64,000 nt of DNA, taken from the NCBI RefSeq assembly GCF_018991925.1, contig NW_024732415.1:3395981-3459980 (forward strand), written 5' to 3'. Position 1 is the stretch's first letter. Each line of letters starts with the position of its first letter. This document shows positions 45,941-57,945 of this stretch, piece by piece. The DNA comes from Homarus americanus (lineage: Eukaryota; Arthropoda; Malacostraca; Decapoda; Nephropidae). A program made the translations under genes and the position numbers. Below the pieces are notes generated by a model that saw only the letters and a list, made by a program, of their open reading frames with translations, did not search any database and had not been told where the DNA came from.

Positions 45941-46064
45941 CAACCTCTATTTAGCCGATTATATAGAGAGGGAAGTCCGTTATATCTAGTGTCCGTTAGA
46001 TGTGAAAACCCTCCATCTAACGGATTATATGGAGATAAACGTGCGTTATATGGAGGTTTCACTG
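45941..46064. mobile_element. Pogo/Tigger-like MITE remnant
   Basis: The right end, reversed, reads CAGTGAAACCTCCATATAAC and is flanked by TA, matching the style of Tigger/pogo ends. The left end CAACCTCTATTTAGCC after TA lacks the first bases. The interior repeats CCGTTA(T/G)AT and CCATCTAACGG inverted motifs. It is 124 bp and noncoding. Confidence 0.55.
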
Positions 46065-46104
46065 TATATTTCATCCACTCAACATCTCATGAAAGTTTCC
46101 AGGA

Positions 46105-46275
46105 GGTAGGGGGGGGAGGTGAGGAGGAGGGGGAAGGGGGAGGGGAAGGAGGGGGTGGGGGTATAGGGAGGAGGAAGGGGAAGAGGAATATGGAGGAGGT
46201 GGAAAGGAGGAGGAGGAGGAGGGGAAAGAAGAAGGAGGGGGAAGAGGAAGGAGGGGGGGAGAGGGGAAAGTTGGT
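46105..46275. repeat. G-rich purine tract
   Basis: GGGGGAGG, GGAGGAGG and GGGGAAGAGG words; quadruplex-prone. Confidence 0.9.
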
Positions 46276-46640
46276 GAAAGCATGACTCAGCATCACAAAG
46301 GAGAAAGCAAAGTAATATCCAAAAGCCTCAGGACTTGACCACGACCAGCATCATGTCCTTTAAGAATGTGTTTCGTAAGAGCAATTGAAGGTTGACTTTT
46401 ATTAGATATAGTTGAGTACTTCTTCTTCCTCCTACCCTCTATCTCTATCATCCTTTCTCTCTTGCTCCCTTTCTCCTCCTTCTCTCATTGCCTCCTTCCT
46501 CTCTTCCTCGTCTCTCTTTCTCCCTACTTCCTTCCCTCCCTCCTCCCATCCTCTTACGTCCCTCATCCCTCCATCCTTCTTCTATCCTTTCCACCATTTT
46601 ATTCCGCTTCTCTCTCTCTCTCTCCTCTGTTTTATTCCTC
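46276..46640. repeat. Unique DNA then pyrimidine tract
   Basis: Unique to 46420, then C/T-rich with a short (CT)n at 46611-46624. Confidence 0.8.
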
Positions 46641-46649
46641 GTATATCTT

Positions 46650-46798
46650 CCTACACTACTCTACTCTACTCTACTTTACTCTACTCAAATCTTCTCTACT
46701 CTACTCGACTCTACTCTACTCTACTCTACTCTACTCTACTCTACTCTCTCTCAAATCTTCTCTACTCTACTCTACTCTACTCTACTCTACTCTACTCA
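46650..46798. repeat. (ACTCT)n pentanucleotide
   Basis: CTACT units with two CTCAAATCTT interruptions (about 46683 and 46751). The second half looks like a duplication of the first. Confidence 0.96.
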
Positions 46799-47010
46799 GT
46801 CGCCTTCACTGCACCCAACACGCTACAGACAGCTGGTGGGTACAGACCATACCTGATTTAATTATCTGTTTTTGTACTAAGGTTTTATAATTTGTCTTTA
46901 TTGAGATTAATGTAAGGAAGGACTGTACCTTGAACAGCTGAGTATTATAATGTTAAACCCGTGAAGTATAATGAATTAGTCTATTAATAATGTTATCTTA
47001 ATTCACCGAG
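46799..47010. other. Unique DNA
   Basis: AT-rich with no features; its right edge grades into the next array. Confidence 0.5.
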
Positions 47011-47275
47011 TACATTGAGTGAACTTCTTGATTATTTTGGTTTAACTTTTTGAGTACGTTGATTTAATCCATCGAGTACGTTGTCTTAACCCTTGAGTTC
47101 GTTGAATTTACCTTTTGAGTATGGTGGTTTATCCCCTTGAGTACGTTGGTTTAACCCCTTGAATACGTTGGGTTAATCTCTTGAGTACGTTAGTTTAACC
47201 CCTTGAGTACGTTGGGTTAATCTCTTGAGTACGTTGGTTTAACTCCTTCAATATAATGACTTAATCCTTTGAGTA
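47011..47275 (+). repeat. ~24-bp array, core CTTGAGTACGTTGGTTTAACCC
   Basis: About eleven units with substitutions. This unit is related to the reverse complement of the unit in the next array. Confidence 0.93.
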
Positions 47276-47279
47276 TGAC

Positions 47280-47535
47280 CTTCACTAGAGTGTCTTTGCA
47301 CTCAGAGGATCAAGTCATTGTACGCGGGAGATCAAGTTATTGTACTCGGGGGATCAAGTCATTGTACTCAGGGATCAAGTCATTGTACTCAGTGATCAAG
47401 GTTTGTACTCGAGGGATCAAGGTATTGTACTCGGGAGATCAAGTGATTGTACTCGGGGGATCAAGTCATTGTACTCAGGATCAAGTTATTGTACTCAGTG
47501 ATCAAGGTTTGTACTCAGGGGATCAAGTCGATATA
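47280..47535 (-). repeat. ~24-bp array, core GGGATCAAGTCATTGTACTC
   Basis: About eleven units; some shortened to 20-22 bp. GGGGATCAAGTCATTGTACTCAG aligned to the reversed preceding unit shares GGGG, the AA of the middle and GTACTCAAG/GTACTCAG. Confidence 0.93.
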
Positions 47536-47717
47536 TAGCTTACAGTCTTCCTCCTATGATACCATGTTGGGTCCAGTCTTTATCTCATTATACACTAACA
47601 CACCTCCTCCTTAAAGTAACTATACTTGTACCTTAACCTGTAGTGTGTACTGATGTATCGCTGTCGTAAACATATTAACTCCACACTGTAACGCTATTGT
47701 TGGTATAGGAAACAGCT
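47536..47717. other. Unique DNA
   Basis: Nothing recognised. Confidence 0.5.
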
Positions 47718-47720
47718 GTA

Positions 47721-47788
47721 CAGTTGCCAGCAAAAGTCGTCCCACAACTTGCTGCACAGGGCTCAGGGAGAACTTTTGCTGGCAACTG
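47721..47788. mobile_element. Tc1/mariner-like palindromic MITE, 68 bp
   Basis: CAGTTGCCAGCAAAAGT (47721-47737) is the perfect inverted complement of ACTTTTGCTGGCAACTG (47772-47788). The match continues imperfectly (CGTCCC versus TCTCCC). TA flanks both ends, as expected for a Tc1/mariner target duplication. Only 34 bp separates the arms. Confidence 0.8.
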
Positions 47789-48149
47789 TACCTGTACTAT
47801 CGTTTCTTAGTATTGTTTTGATAAAATTTGAATAACAGGTAATTTTGAAATGGTGATTGGTTATGGTCAATAGTAGCAGTTCATATAGGCCCCAGTTCTA
47901 ATTGATCCAAGTCCTAATGGGCCACAATCCTTATGGACCTTGTTCTAAATGGTCTCCCTGTTCATAATTGACCCCTAAACCTGAAGTCTAAGTTAGGTTA
48001 GTTTGGGACTTATTAACACTGGGGCCACTTGACATGCAATCCTTCTCAGAGTATCGGGTGTAAATCCAAACCACCTGCAACATCACCGAGGGAAATATAT
48101 ATTGCAATTTACACCTGGAAAACACTGGAAGGTCTGATCCGTAATTTGC
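47789..48149. other. Unique DNA with GGCCCCAGTTCTAAT phrases
   Basis: At 47887-47985 diverged ~20-bp phrases (GGCCCCAGTTCTAATTG, AAGTCCTAATGGGCC) resemble the array at 50215-50360. Confidence 0.55.
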
Positions 48150-49990
<1,841 letters not shown>

Positions 49991-50214
49991 TTAAAACAGA
50001 CTAAAAATACTGGACAGTTTTCACGATATTGTCAGCAAAGAATTAAACATTAAGGGCTGGTTGCTAGAGTCTTTACCTTCACGTGTTCACTGTTAAAGTT
50101 ACCTCAAGGAGGAAGTGAACTGCGACTCAACACCTAATCTAATCTAAACTAACCTAACTTAATCTCATTAACCTAACTTAACTTAACCTAAACTGGCCTT
50201 ATGATTACGGCCTT
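49991..50214. repeat. Unique DNA then CCTAA/CTTAA words
   Basis: AACCTAATCTAATCTAAACT and TTAACCTAACTTAACTTAACC at 50138-50200 are degenerate telomere-type pentamers. Confidence 0.75.
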
Positions 50215-50360
50215 AGTACTATGATCTCAATTCTATTGGGCCCCAGTTATAATGGATCTCAGTTATAATGGATCTCAGTTATAATGGGGCCCAGTTATAA
50301 TAGGCCCTACTTATAATGGACCCTAGTTATAATGAGTCTCAGTACTAATGGACCCCAGAC
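50215..50360. repeat. ~19-20-bp array, core CAGTTATAATGGATCT
   Basis: About eight units of GGATCTCAGTTATAAT with GGGCCC variants; related to 47887-47985. Confidence 0.9.
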
Positions 50361-50860
50361 CCTAAACAGGACTCATTACAATACTAAACAAGAAGAAGAA
50401 ACATTAAAATCCATTTGGGAAACACCATTAAAATCTACCGTCATTGGCAGCCATATTTCATTTAGTCAATTTTTTTTTTCGTATCAGTGACCCCTTTCTT
50501 CCCTGACCTTTGACCTGTCATAATGTGGGGGGGTCACTAAACTATTCCCATGACGTAGTTGTTCATCTTTTTTAACTTGCTAAGGGTATACTAGCTGTCG
50601 TTACCGTTGTTAATGAGCTGTACCTGTTTATAATGTAACGGGGATATATTGAAGTATATTAAGGTATATTATGAGAATTTATTTAGTATATTTTGTAGTA
50701 TAATCTTTTCCCCTTAGTATAATTATTTGTTGATAATTTTGGGTATAATTCATTGGTGGTATAATCTCTCTGTCTGGTAATAACAGCCCAAATTATCGAG
50801 AATTGTATTACCTTGTTTTTATCATATTTGCGAAGATAGAAGAAGCACCAGGTGATAATT
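50361..50860. other. Unique DNA
   Basis: Mixed then AT-rich; no gene or structured motif seen. Confidence 0.5.
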
Positions 50861-51165
50861 TAGGAAAAAGAAAGAAGTGGTGATAATGAAGGAAGGTGAA
50901 AGAAGTGATGATAATGAAGGAAAAATATAGAAGTGATAGTGAAGGAAAGAAAAGTGATGATATGAAAGAAAAAGAAAGAAGTGATGATAATGAAGGAAAA
51001 AGAAAGAAGTGGTGATAATGAGGGAAAAAGAAAGAAGTGATGATAATGAAAGAAAAAGAAAGAAGTGATGATAATGAAAGAAAAAGAAAGAAGTGATGAT
51101 AATGAAGGAAAAAGAAAGAAGTGGTGATAATGAGGGAAAAAGAAGTGATGATAATGAAGGAAGGT
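50861..51165. repeat. ~28-bp array, core GAAAGAAGTGATGATAATGA
   Basis: About eleven units of AGGAAAAAGAAAGAAGTGAT plus GATAATGA. Confidence 0.96.
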
Positions 51166-51269
51166 GGGGAAAACTTTTCTCATTTCACCAACTCTTCAAC
51201 AAATCTGTCAGTGGCGATGTTAAGCTATTGGAATCTAATGGTATTTTACGTTCAATTTCTCGTCTTATT

Positions 51270-51640
51270 CAGTGATGTAAGAACGTTTGTCCCTTAAATA
51301 GAGATGTAAGAACGTTTGTCCCTTAAATAGAGATGTAAGAACGTTTGTCCCTTAAATAGAGTCGTAAGAACGTTTCTCCCTTAAATAGAGTCGTAAGAAC
51401 GTTTGTCCCTTAAATAGAGATGTAAGAACGTTTCTCCCTTAAATAGAGTCGTAAGAACGTTTGTCCCTTAAATAGAGATGTAAGAACGTTTGTCCCTTAA
51501 ATAGAGTCGTAAGAACGTGTGTCCCTTAAATAGAGATGTAAGAACGTTTGTCCCTTAAATAGAGTCGTAAGAACGTTTCTCCCTTAAATAGAGATATAAG
51601 AACGTTTATTTCTTCTGTAAAATTGGAGATGTAAGAACGT
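51270..51640. repeat. 29-bp array, core GTAAGAACGTTTGTCCCTTA
   Basis: About twelve units; AGATGTAAG and AGTCGTAAG types are interspersed. Both this and the adjoining array are well preserved. Confidence 0.97.
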
Positions 51641-51830
51641 AAGCTTTAATAGGAACTTACGTTAAATTTGTCCTATTTACTGAAGATGCGAGAACGTTTA
51701 AGACACACAAGGATTCTCAAATGATCGTAAGTTATTTTTTTCCCCTACCTATATATTTAAAGACCCGAGTAATTGGCTCAGTTAAGCTACAACACAAGAT
51801 GGATTCTCATATATTCTTCTTTAGTTATTT
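51641..51830. repeat. Dispersed ~91-bp repeat, second locus
   Basis: GGATTCTCAAATGATCGTAA, TTATTTTTTTCCCC, TTTAAAGAC and CTCAGTTAAGCTACAACACA, followed by a second GGATTCTC, reproduce the block order at 8136-8360. Confidence 0.65.
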
Positions 51831-52250
51831 TTTTTATTAACTCGATGTGTCTTGCCTGTCTTTTGTCTGTCAATATGTCTGTCTATTATTTTGTCTGTCT
51901 TTTCTCTGTCTATATGTCTGTATTTCTTATTGTTTGTTTGTTTGTTTTAATATAGACAGATAGACAGACTGACTGGCTTAGGAAAATTAAACTAGAAATA
52001 TAGAAAGATAAACAAAGGGACAGACATACACAGAGATAAACAAAGAAATGACAAAAAGACAGAAGAACAAAGAAACAAACAAAAACAAAGAAAGCAAACA
52101 AAAACAAACAAACAAACAAACAAATAAAACAAACAAAAACAAAGAAAGCAAACAAACAAACAGAGAAAACAAACAAGAAAGGCAAACAAACGAACAAAAA
52201 CAGAGAAACAAAGAGGCCGAGAGAAAGGCATTCAGAAATAAAAAAAAAAA
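51831..52250. repeat. (TGTC)n, (GACA)n and (AAAC)n microsatellites
   Basis: GTCTGTC-rich 51853-51925, TTTG 51932-51948, AGACAGATAGACAGAC 51954-51969 (complementary to the first block), then AAACAAACAAAG units to 52215. Confidence 0.92.
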
Positions 52251-52440
52251 CACAAAAACACCACTGGCAACCACCTGTAATGGCGTAAGGATAGGCAGCC
52301 AATGAGAACACGTCTCCGCATCATTAAGTGGGTTTTTATTGGCCAGATCACCTTAAGAGGGTTTCCATGTAGCTGTGATAAATATTCGGACGGCAAAGCA
52401 GATTGGAATTCTTGAAAAGACGGCGTGAGAGGTGTGTGTG

Positions 52441-52504
<64 letters not shown>

Positions 52505-52505
52505 C
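52251..52505. repeat. Unique DNA, (CTGT)n and (CT)n
   Basis: Unique to 52430, GT/CTGT 52432-52473, CT 52480-52503. Confidence 0.9.
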
Positions 52506-52839
52506 AGCGTTACCAATGTCCTCTTCCTACTAAGAAACACATATTGGCACATTTCAATGTATTATATCATGTGTAATACCATATATGTATTATCTATATG
52601 TATTATATTATGTGAGTGAAATATGTAGCATTGTGTTATATGTATGGTTGGTAAGATATAACCTTCAACAGCATCAACCCACACAGGAATAAACTGTATC
52701 AGTCAAGTCAGAAAGGTCTGCGCGTAGAGCTGAGTAAACAGAGGTATCAAGGGACAGTCTCCACAAAAATAAATTGACAGATGAATAAATGAATAAATTA
52801 AAAATTGTTTTAAAAGATATTTCGAAAAAAAAAGTATCT

Positions 52840-52841
<2 letters not shown>
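52506..52841. other. AT-rich unique DNA
   Basis: ATGTATTAT words at 52555-52620; nothing else. Confidence 0.5.
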
Positions 52842-52907
<66 letters not shown>

Positions 52908-53220
52908 GATGATGGAAAGGGGAGGGAGAGAATGTGAGGGAATGTGAGAGTACGAAGATGAGAACCAAAGTGCAGAGTGGGAAAAGAGAGAGAAGGGAGA
53001 AATGGAAAAAATGAGGTGGAAAGGGGTGATGAGAGGAAGGTCGAGAGTAAAAAGGGGGAGAGAGAAAGAAAAGGGAGAGAGGAAGGGTGAGTTAGGGGTA
53101 AGTGAGAGGGTGAGTGAGAGGGGGGGTGTAGGGGTAAGTGAGAGGAGGTAGGGGTAAGTGAGAGGGTGAATGAGAGGGAGAATGAGGGTAAGTGAGAGGG
53201 AGTGAGGGGTAACTAGGATA
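52842..53220. repeat. (GA)n and GGGTAAGTGAGAG minisatellite
   Basis: GA 52842-52904; purine-rich; then about nine units of AGGGGTAAGTGAGAGGG at 53088-53215. Confidence 0.92.
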
Positions 53221-53435
53221 TTCCCCATCCTCACGAGTATTATTGTCTGCCATCGTCCCTAAAATAGATTCTCTCTGCGTTTGTTGATGTAATTGGCAAA
53301 AGGATTTCGAGACGCGTTCTACATTGTAACCTTTGTCACCAGGAGCTACAACAACAACAGCTGAGTTATCGTGTTGTGGTGATTAAGGGTTGTATGGCCT
53401 AATGACTTGTGATGATGGATTTGTTTTAAGGGGGG
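53221..53435. other. Unique DNA
   Basis: No features seen. Confidence 0.5.
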
Positions 53436-53660
53436 GAAGAGTTTGTGGATAATTTGGAGAGTTTGTGGGAATTTTTGGAGAGTTTGTGGGTTTTCGGGGG
53501 AAAGTTTGTGGGATTTTTGGAGTTTTGTGGGAATTTTGGGAGAGTTTCTGGGTTTGAGGGAGAGTTTGTGGGATTTTTGGAGAGTTTGTGGATTTTATCG
53601 AGAGTTTGTGGGATTTTGAGAGTTTGTGGATTTTAAGGGATTCGTGGATTTTGCAAAGAT
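53436..53660. repeat. ~20-bp array, core GAGAGTTTGTGGGATTTTTG
   Basis: About eleven units with G/T length variation. The Glu-Ser-Leu-Trp-rich frame over it is repetitive translation, not a gene. Confidence 0.93.
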
Positions 53661-53971
53661 AAACCTTACCTACAGGATAACATCGCTCCTACAAACACTG
53701 AACTATGACGTTGATTTCTTTTCTCCAATTTCCCATTTTTCTTGTAGTTGTCATCTTGTCAACATAACCGACCCTCTATTATAAACAGAGTGATGTTACT
53801 TAAGCTGAGCCGATGGTTGATTGTGTTTTAATTTCATCTTTATTTTATATTTTTTTTATTAATATGAGTAATTTTTTTTTATAATTTACGTGAGTCTTAT
53901 GATAGTTAATTGCTCTTAAAACTCATTGTTATTTAAGTTGATTTAATATTTTTTTTCTGTTCACTTTGGTA

Positions 53972-53973
<2 letters not shown>
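53661..53973. other. T-rich unique DNA
   Basis: T runs at 53848-53880; no features. Confidence 0.5.

Positions 53974-54036
<63 letters not shown>
53974..54036. repeat. (AC)n microsatellite
   Basis: Pure AC for about 30 units. Confidence 0.97.
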
Positions 54037-54037
<1 letters not shown>

Positions 54038-54720
54038 CAGTCCTGACCAAGATGGTGTGAAGGACGTCCCATTTGTAACTGCTCGCGTAGCTGCCTCGGT
54101 CTGCCTGTTGACCCTATCCCCCAACCCTCCTTCCACCCAGAACACAGTATAAGGACCGATGTTCACTCCACCACGGTTACAAAAGAGATAATTTCAACTT
54201 GAAGAAAATGGGAACAAGTGTTGAAGGGTGGAAATACCTGTACCTGGCAAGTTAGTGCTGGGTGATAAAAACAAATGACTGCCAGCGTGGACCTCACACC
54301 CTCACCCCACGTAGGAGACGAGGACCCCTCCACCAATACCCTGCTGTGCGAACTGTGAAATCCTACCAGAACCGCGTGACAGGTGTGGAATCAGCGTGTA
54401 GAGTGACAGCTGAGGGTCGCGGCCAGAGGTGTATAGTCCTGCCGACATCATATGACAGTCGAGAGCTTCCTGACACATATATTTCCAAACCTGGGGTCGT
54501 CAACCATATGTTCCTGGTCAACACCGCAGGCACATCATAGCTACAATATCAGTTCCTTTACAATCTGTGTGTTAATTACCAGGTTTACTCGTATAGTTAA
54601 CTGGTATCCTCACTCCACCCGCACCTCCCTACCAAATTCGAGCTCGGTCTTCAAGACTGTCAATCCGCGGGTCAGCTCTTGCGACTCTGACCATCACCGC
54701 CACACTAAATTTAAGTAAGT
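54037..54720. other. GC-richer non-repetitive DNA with open frames
   Basis: This is the most coding-like composition in the second half. A plus-strand frame between stops (54253 to 54540) reads TNDCQRGPHTLTPRRRRGPL, later VTAEGRGQRCIVLPTSYD. A second frame (54452-54718) reaches a GTAAGT donor-like site at 54715. Neither has an in-frame start near its beginning or a family I recognise. It may be an exon, an old transposon piece or chance. Confidence 0.25.
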
Positions 54721-55055
54721 TATCTTGTCATCATTAAAACTGTAGAACTAAAGGACCACACAGACGCTCACACAAACAACGGGTGAGGGGAAGAGAACAA
54801 GGAAGAAGGAGGTAGTGATTGACGGAAAGAGAAAGAGAGGGAGTGAGAGATATATACAGTATGTACGTGTGTGTCTGTGTCTATGTTCGTGTGTGTATGT
54901 GTGTGTGTTTATGTTCGTGTGTGTGTGTGTATGTGTGTGTCTATGTTCGTGTGTGTGTGTGTGTGTATGTGTATTTGTTTGTGTGTATATTTAAGTGTGT
55001 GTATCTACGTATGTGTATTTGTGTATGTATGTATGTATGTATGTATGTACGTTCA
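54721..55055. repeat. (GT)n with TATGTTCGTG interruptions, then (GTAT)n
   Basis: From 54862 a ~30-bp period (CTATGTTCGTGTGTGTGTG) repeats about four times; GTAT units at 55023-55048. Confidence 0.92.
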
Positions 55056-55311
55056 TATATATCCTATAAGTGTTGGACGTTTTATCATTATATATATAAA
55101 TGGTGAACGAATACAACTGCGCACTGTCCAAATAGCAGCAATAAGCGGTAATGTTTATGCCTATATTTCAAATTTCAGCGTTTTATGTCTTTAATGATCG
55201 TTCGTATTACCGGCAGGAAAACATTTTTTTTTTTTCCAGAAATGTGAATATGTAGAGTGAATTTATATATTTATTCATTTATTTATATATTTATTTGTTT
55301 ATTCATTGCGC
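55056..55311. other. AT-rich unique DNA
   Basis: ATTTATATATTTATT words at 55262-55305. Confidence 0.5.
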
Positions 55312-55347
<36 letters not shown>

Positions 55348-55356
55348 TTACGGCCC

Positions 55357-55388
<32 letters not shown>
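55312..55388. repeat. (GT)n / (AC)n inverted microsatellites
   Basis: GT 55313-55345, a spacer TAGTTACGGCCCTT, AC 55360-55388. The arms are perfect complements. Confidence 0.95.
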
Positions 55389-55389
<1 letters not shown>

Positions 55390-55633
55390 ATCGTTATCTT
55401 GGTCGTTTATTTTATTTTTTCTATTAATGTTTTCGATTATTCACTTTTTTGGTAATTTTGCAAAGAAAATGTCCATCCGAGGAGAAAATTTTATATTAGA
55501 AGATTAGCGAAGAGGAGGAATAGGGAGAAGGGAGAGAGGAAGAGAACGGGAGAAATATGGAGAAGGGAGGAAAATGAGATAGATAAAGAATGAAAGAACA
55601 ATAGTGAGAGGAGAAAATGAGATAGGGAGAGGG

Positions 55634-55676
<43 letters not shown>

Positions 55677-55706
55677 AAAGGAAAAGAGCGAGGAGGGGTG
55701 GAGAAG

Positions 55707-55775
<69 letters not shown>

Positions 55776-55950
55776 GCAAAGAAAAGTAACTAATATTCAT
55801 CAGAAGAAAAAGAAGTGAAAGAAAGGGAGGAAGAAAGAGAAGGAAAGAGAAAAAGAGGGTGAGGAGAAGAGAACAAGGAAGACAGAGATAGTGATTGACG
55901 TAAAGAGGAAGACCAGAAGAGGGAGAGAGAGAGATAGAAGGAGACTTTAA
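55389..55950. repeat. Unique DNA then purine tract with two (GA)n
   Basis: Unique to 55505; GA runs at 55638-55672 and 55710-55771; GAAAG-rich DNA elsewhere. Confidence 0.9.
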
Positions 55951-56189
55951 CATATTTCAACAACTTTATTGACACAATTGCCTAATCTCAGCAGGTCAGT
56001 GAGGTGTTACCATTGTTTAGTGCCGCACACGACTGAGGTTCAAACACATAAGAGGAGATAAGTGTCTTAACATGTCACAACTGTTGTAAAAATTACTGTG
56101 AGTTTGTTGTAGATTGTCGGGAGGTAAGTTAGGATGGAGCAGGTCAGGAACTGTGAACGCTTTGATAGTGTTAATTTAATGATATAATG
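55951..56189. other. Unique DNA
   Basis: No features seen. Confidence 0.5.
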
Positions 56190-56400
56190 TTTAAGGTTAG
56201 GTTAGTTAGGTTAGGTAGACTAGGTTAGTTAGGGTTAGGTTAAGTTAGCTATGTTAGGTTAGGTTAGGTTAGGTTAGGTTAGGTTAGGTTAGGCTAGGCT
56301 AGGTTAGGTTAGGTCATGTTAGGCTAGGTTAGGTTAGGCTAGGTTAGGTTAGGCTAGGTTAGGTTAGGCTAGGTTAGGTTAGGCTAGGTTAGGTTAGTTT
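56190..56400. repeat. Degenerate TTAGG array with TTAGGC variants
   Basis: TTAGG pentamers; in the right half the 15-bp unit GGCTAGGTTAGGTTA repeats about five times. TTAGG is on the plus strand, as at 45774. Confidence 0.96.
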
Positions 56401-56755
56401 ACATGTTGAGTGTTCCGGTATAGATACAGCCTTACTAGCTTATATACCAAATGTGTCCGTAACTTCACCTGATGTTACCCACGAGTATATATCACATAGT
56501 CGCTGCCTCAGTAACCTTTCGGTCTAGATACACCTTACTCGTGATTCCTAATCCTAACAAACAGGTCGATGTCAACTAAATTCACTACGAAAAATTTGTT
56601 CTCCTTAACACCTACATTATTATATTGTCTTTAATTATCACGTAACTACTTTAGCTATTGAGGTTATTAGGTTGTTTAATGCTCGTTAAGCACTGATAGA
56701 GTTGTCTAACTAGTTCCATTTTCTTTAAGGTAGGGGACTATTATAGGTCAAGAGT
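56401..56755. other. Unique DNA
   Basis: No coding frame or motif recognised. Confidence 0.5.
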
Positions 56756-57256
56756 TTAACCATGGTATTAAGTATGTGGATGGTAGGTCAAGCTCTTTAC
56801 CCAGCTTAGATACTTGGGTAAGGTTAGGATATGCCAAGATGATGCCTTGAGTATGGGGAGGGTAGGCCAAGCTCTTTACCCAGCTTAAATACTTGGGTAA
56901 GGTTAGGGTATGCCAAGATGATGCCTTGAGTATGGGGAGGGTAGGTCAAGCTCTTTACCCAGCTTAAATACTTGGGTAAGGTTAGGGTATGCCAAGATGA
57001 TGCCCTGAGTATGGGGAGGGTAGGTCAAGCTCTTTACCCAGCTTAAATACTTGGGTAAGGTTAGGGTATGCCCAGATGATGCCCCTGAGTATGGGGATGG
57101 TAGGTCAAGCTCTTACCCAGCTTAAATACTTGCAAGGTTAGGTATGCCAAGATGATGCCTGAGCATGGGAGGGTGTAGGTCAAGCTCTTTACCCAGCTTA
57201 AATACTTGGGTGTTGTTAGGGTATGCCCAGATGATGCCCCTGAGTATGGTATCACT
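56756..57256. repeat. 79-bp satellite, six units
   Basis: TAGGTCAAGCTCTTTACCCA, GCTTAAATACTTGGGTAAGG and ATGCCAAGATGATGCC mark each unit. CAAGCTC starts at 56789, 56868, 56947, 57026, 57106 and 57181. Confidence 0.97.
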
Positions 57257-57320
57257 GGGCACTGGCTCCTGTGAGTTGATGGGAATGAGAGAAGATGCAG
57301 GAAGGAATGGTAGATAGCAC

Positions 57321-57373
<53 letters not shown>

Positions 57374-57436
57374 GAGAGAGAGAGAAAGAGAGAGAGGGGG
57401 TGGAGAAAGGGGATGATAGAGAAAAAGGTGAGGTGA

Positions 57437-57468
<32 letters not shown>

Positions 57469-57470
57469 GC
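57257..57470. repeat. (GA)n and (GAAA)n microsatellites
   Basis: GA 57320-57400 with interruptions; GAAA 57437-57467. Confidence 0.93.
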
Positions 57471-57945
57471 AGGGAGGAAAGGCATAAAGAAAAAAAGGAG
57501 GATAGTGAGAAATAATGAAATGAATTAAGGCGAGGAATGAACTGAAAGAAGGAGAGGATTAGAATGAAAAAGAGTTAATCTTGAAATGAACTAAGATGAG
57601 ACATGGGAATAAATTCAAGGAAAGGGGAAAGATTAAATTGAACGAAATGAAAGAAGCTGATGATTGAAATGAAAGGAGATTGAAAAAAAAACTAATATTA
57701 AACAAAAAAAACACTGCAATCAAAGAAAAAAAGGAATGCAAATTAAAAGAAGAAATAACATTAAAATAAAAGAAAATTGGCATGGAAATAAATTCAATGA
57801 AAGGGAAAGAACTGTTTTGAAAGACAGCGAGGGTGAGAAAGAGTGTATGTAACCCGGGAATATCTATCGCATTAGGGAACTTTAAGGGGATTGGCCAGAC
57901 GTCTCTGAGAATGACGAAAGAGGCTGAGGATGTGTCTCAATTTAT
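57471..57945. other. A/G-rich low-complexity DNA
   Basis: AATGAAA and GAAATGAA words; CAUGGAATAAATTCAATGAA-like phrase occurs twice (about 57601 and 57782). No gene. Confidence 0.55.

Noticed and set aside
53445..53636. Trp/Phe/Glu-rich 63-codon frame
   Set aside because: It is the translation of the 20-bp array; unit length is not a multiple of three and the frame drifts.
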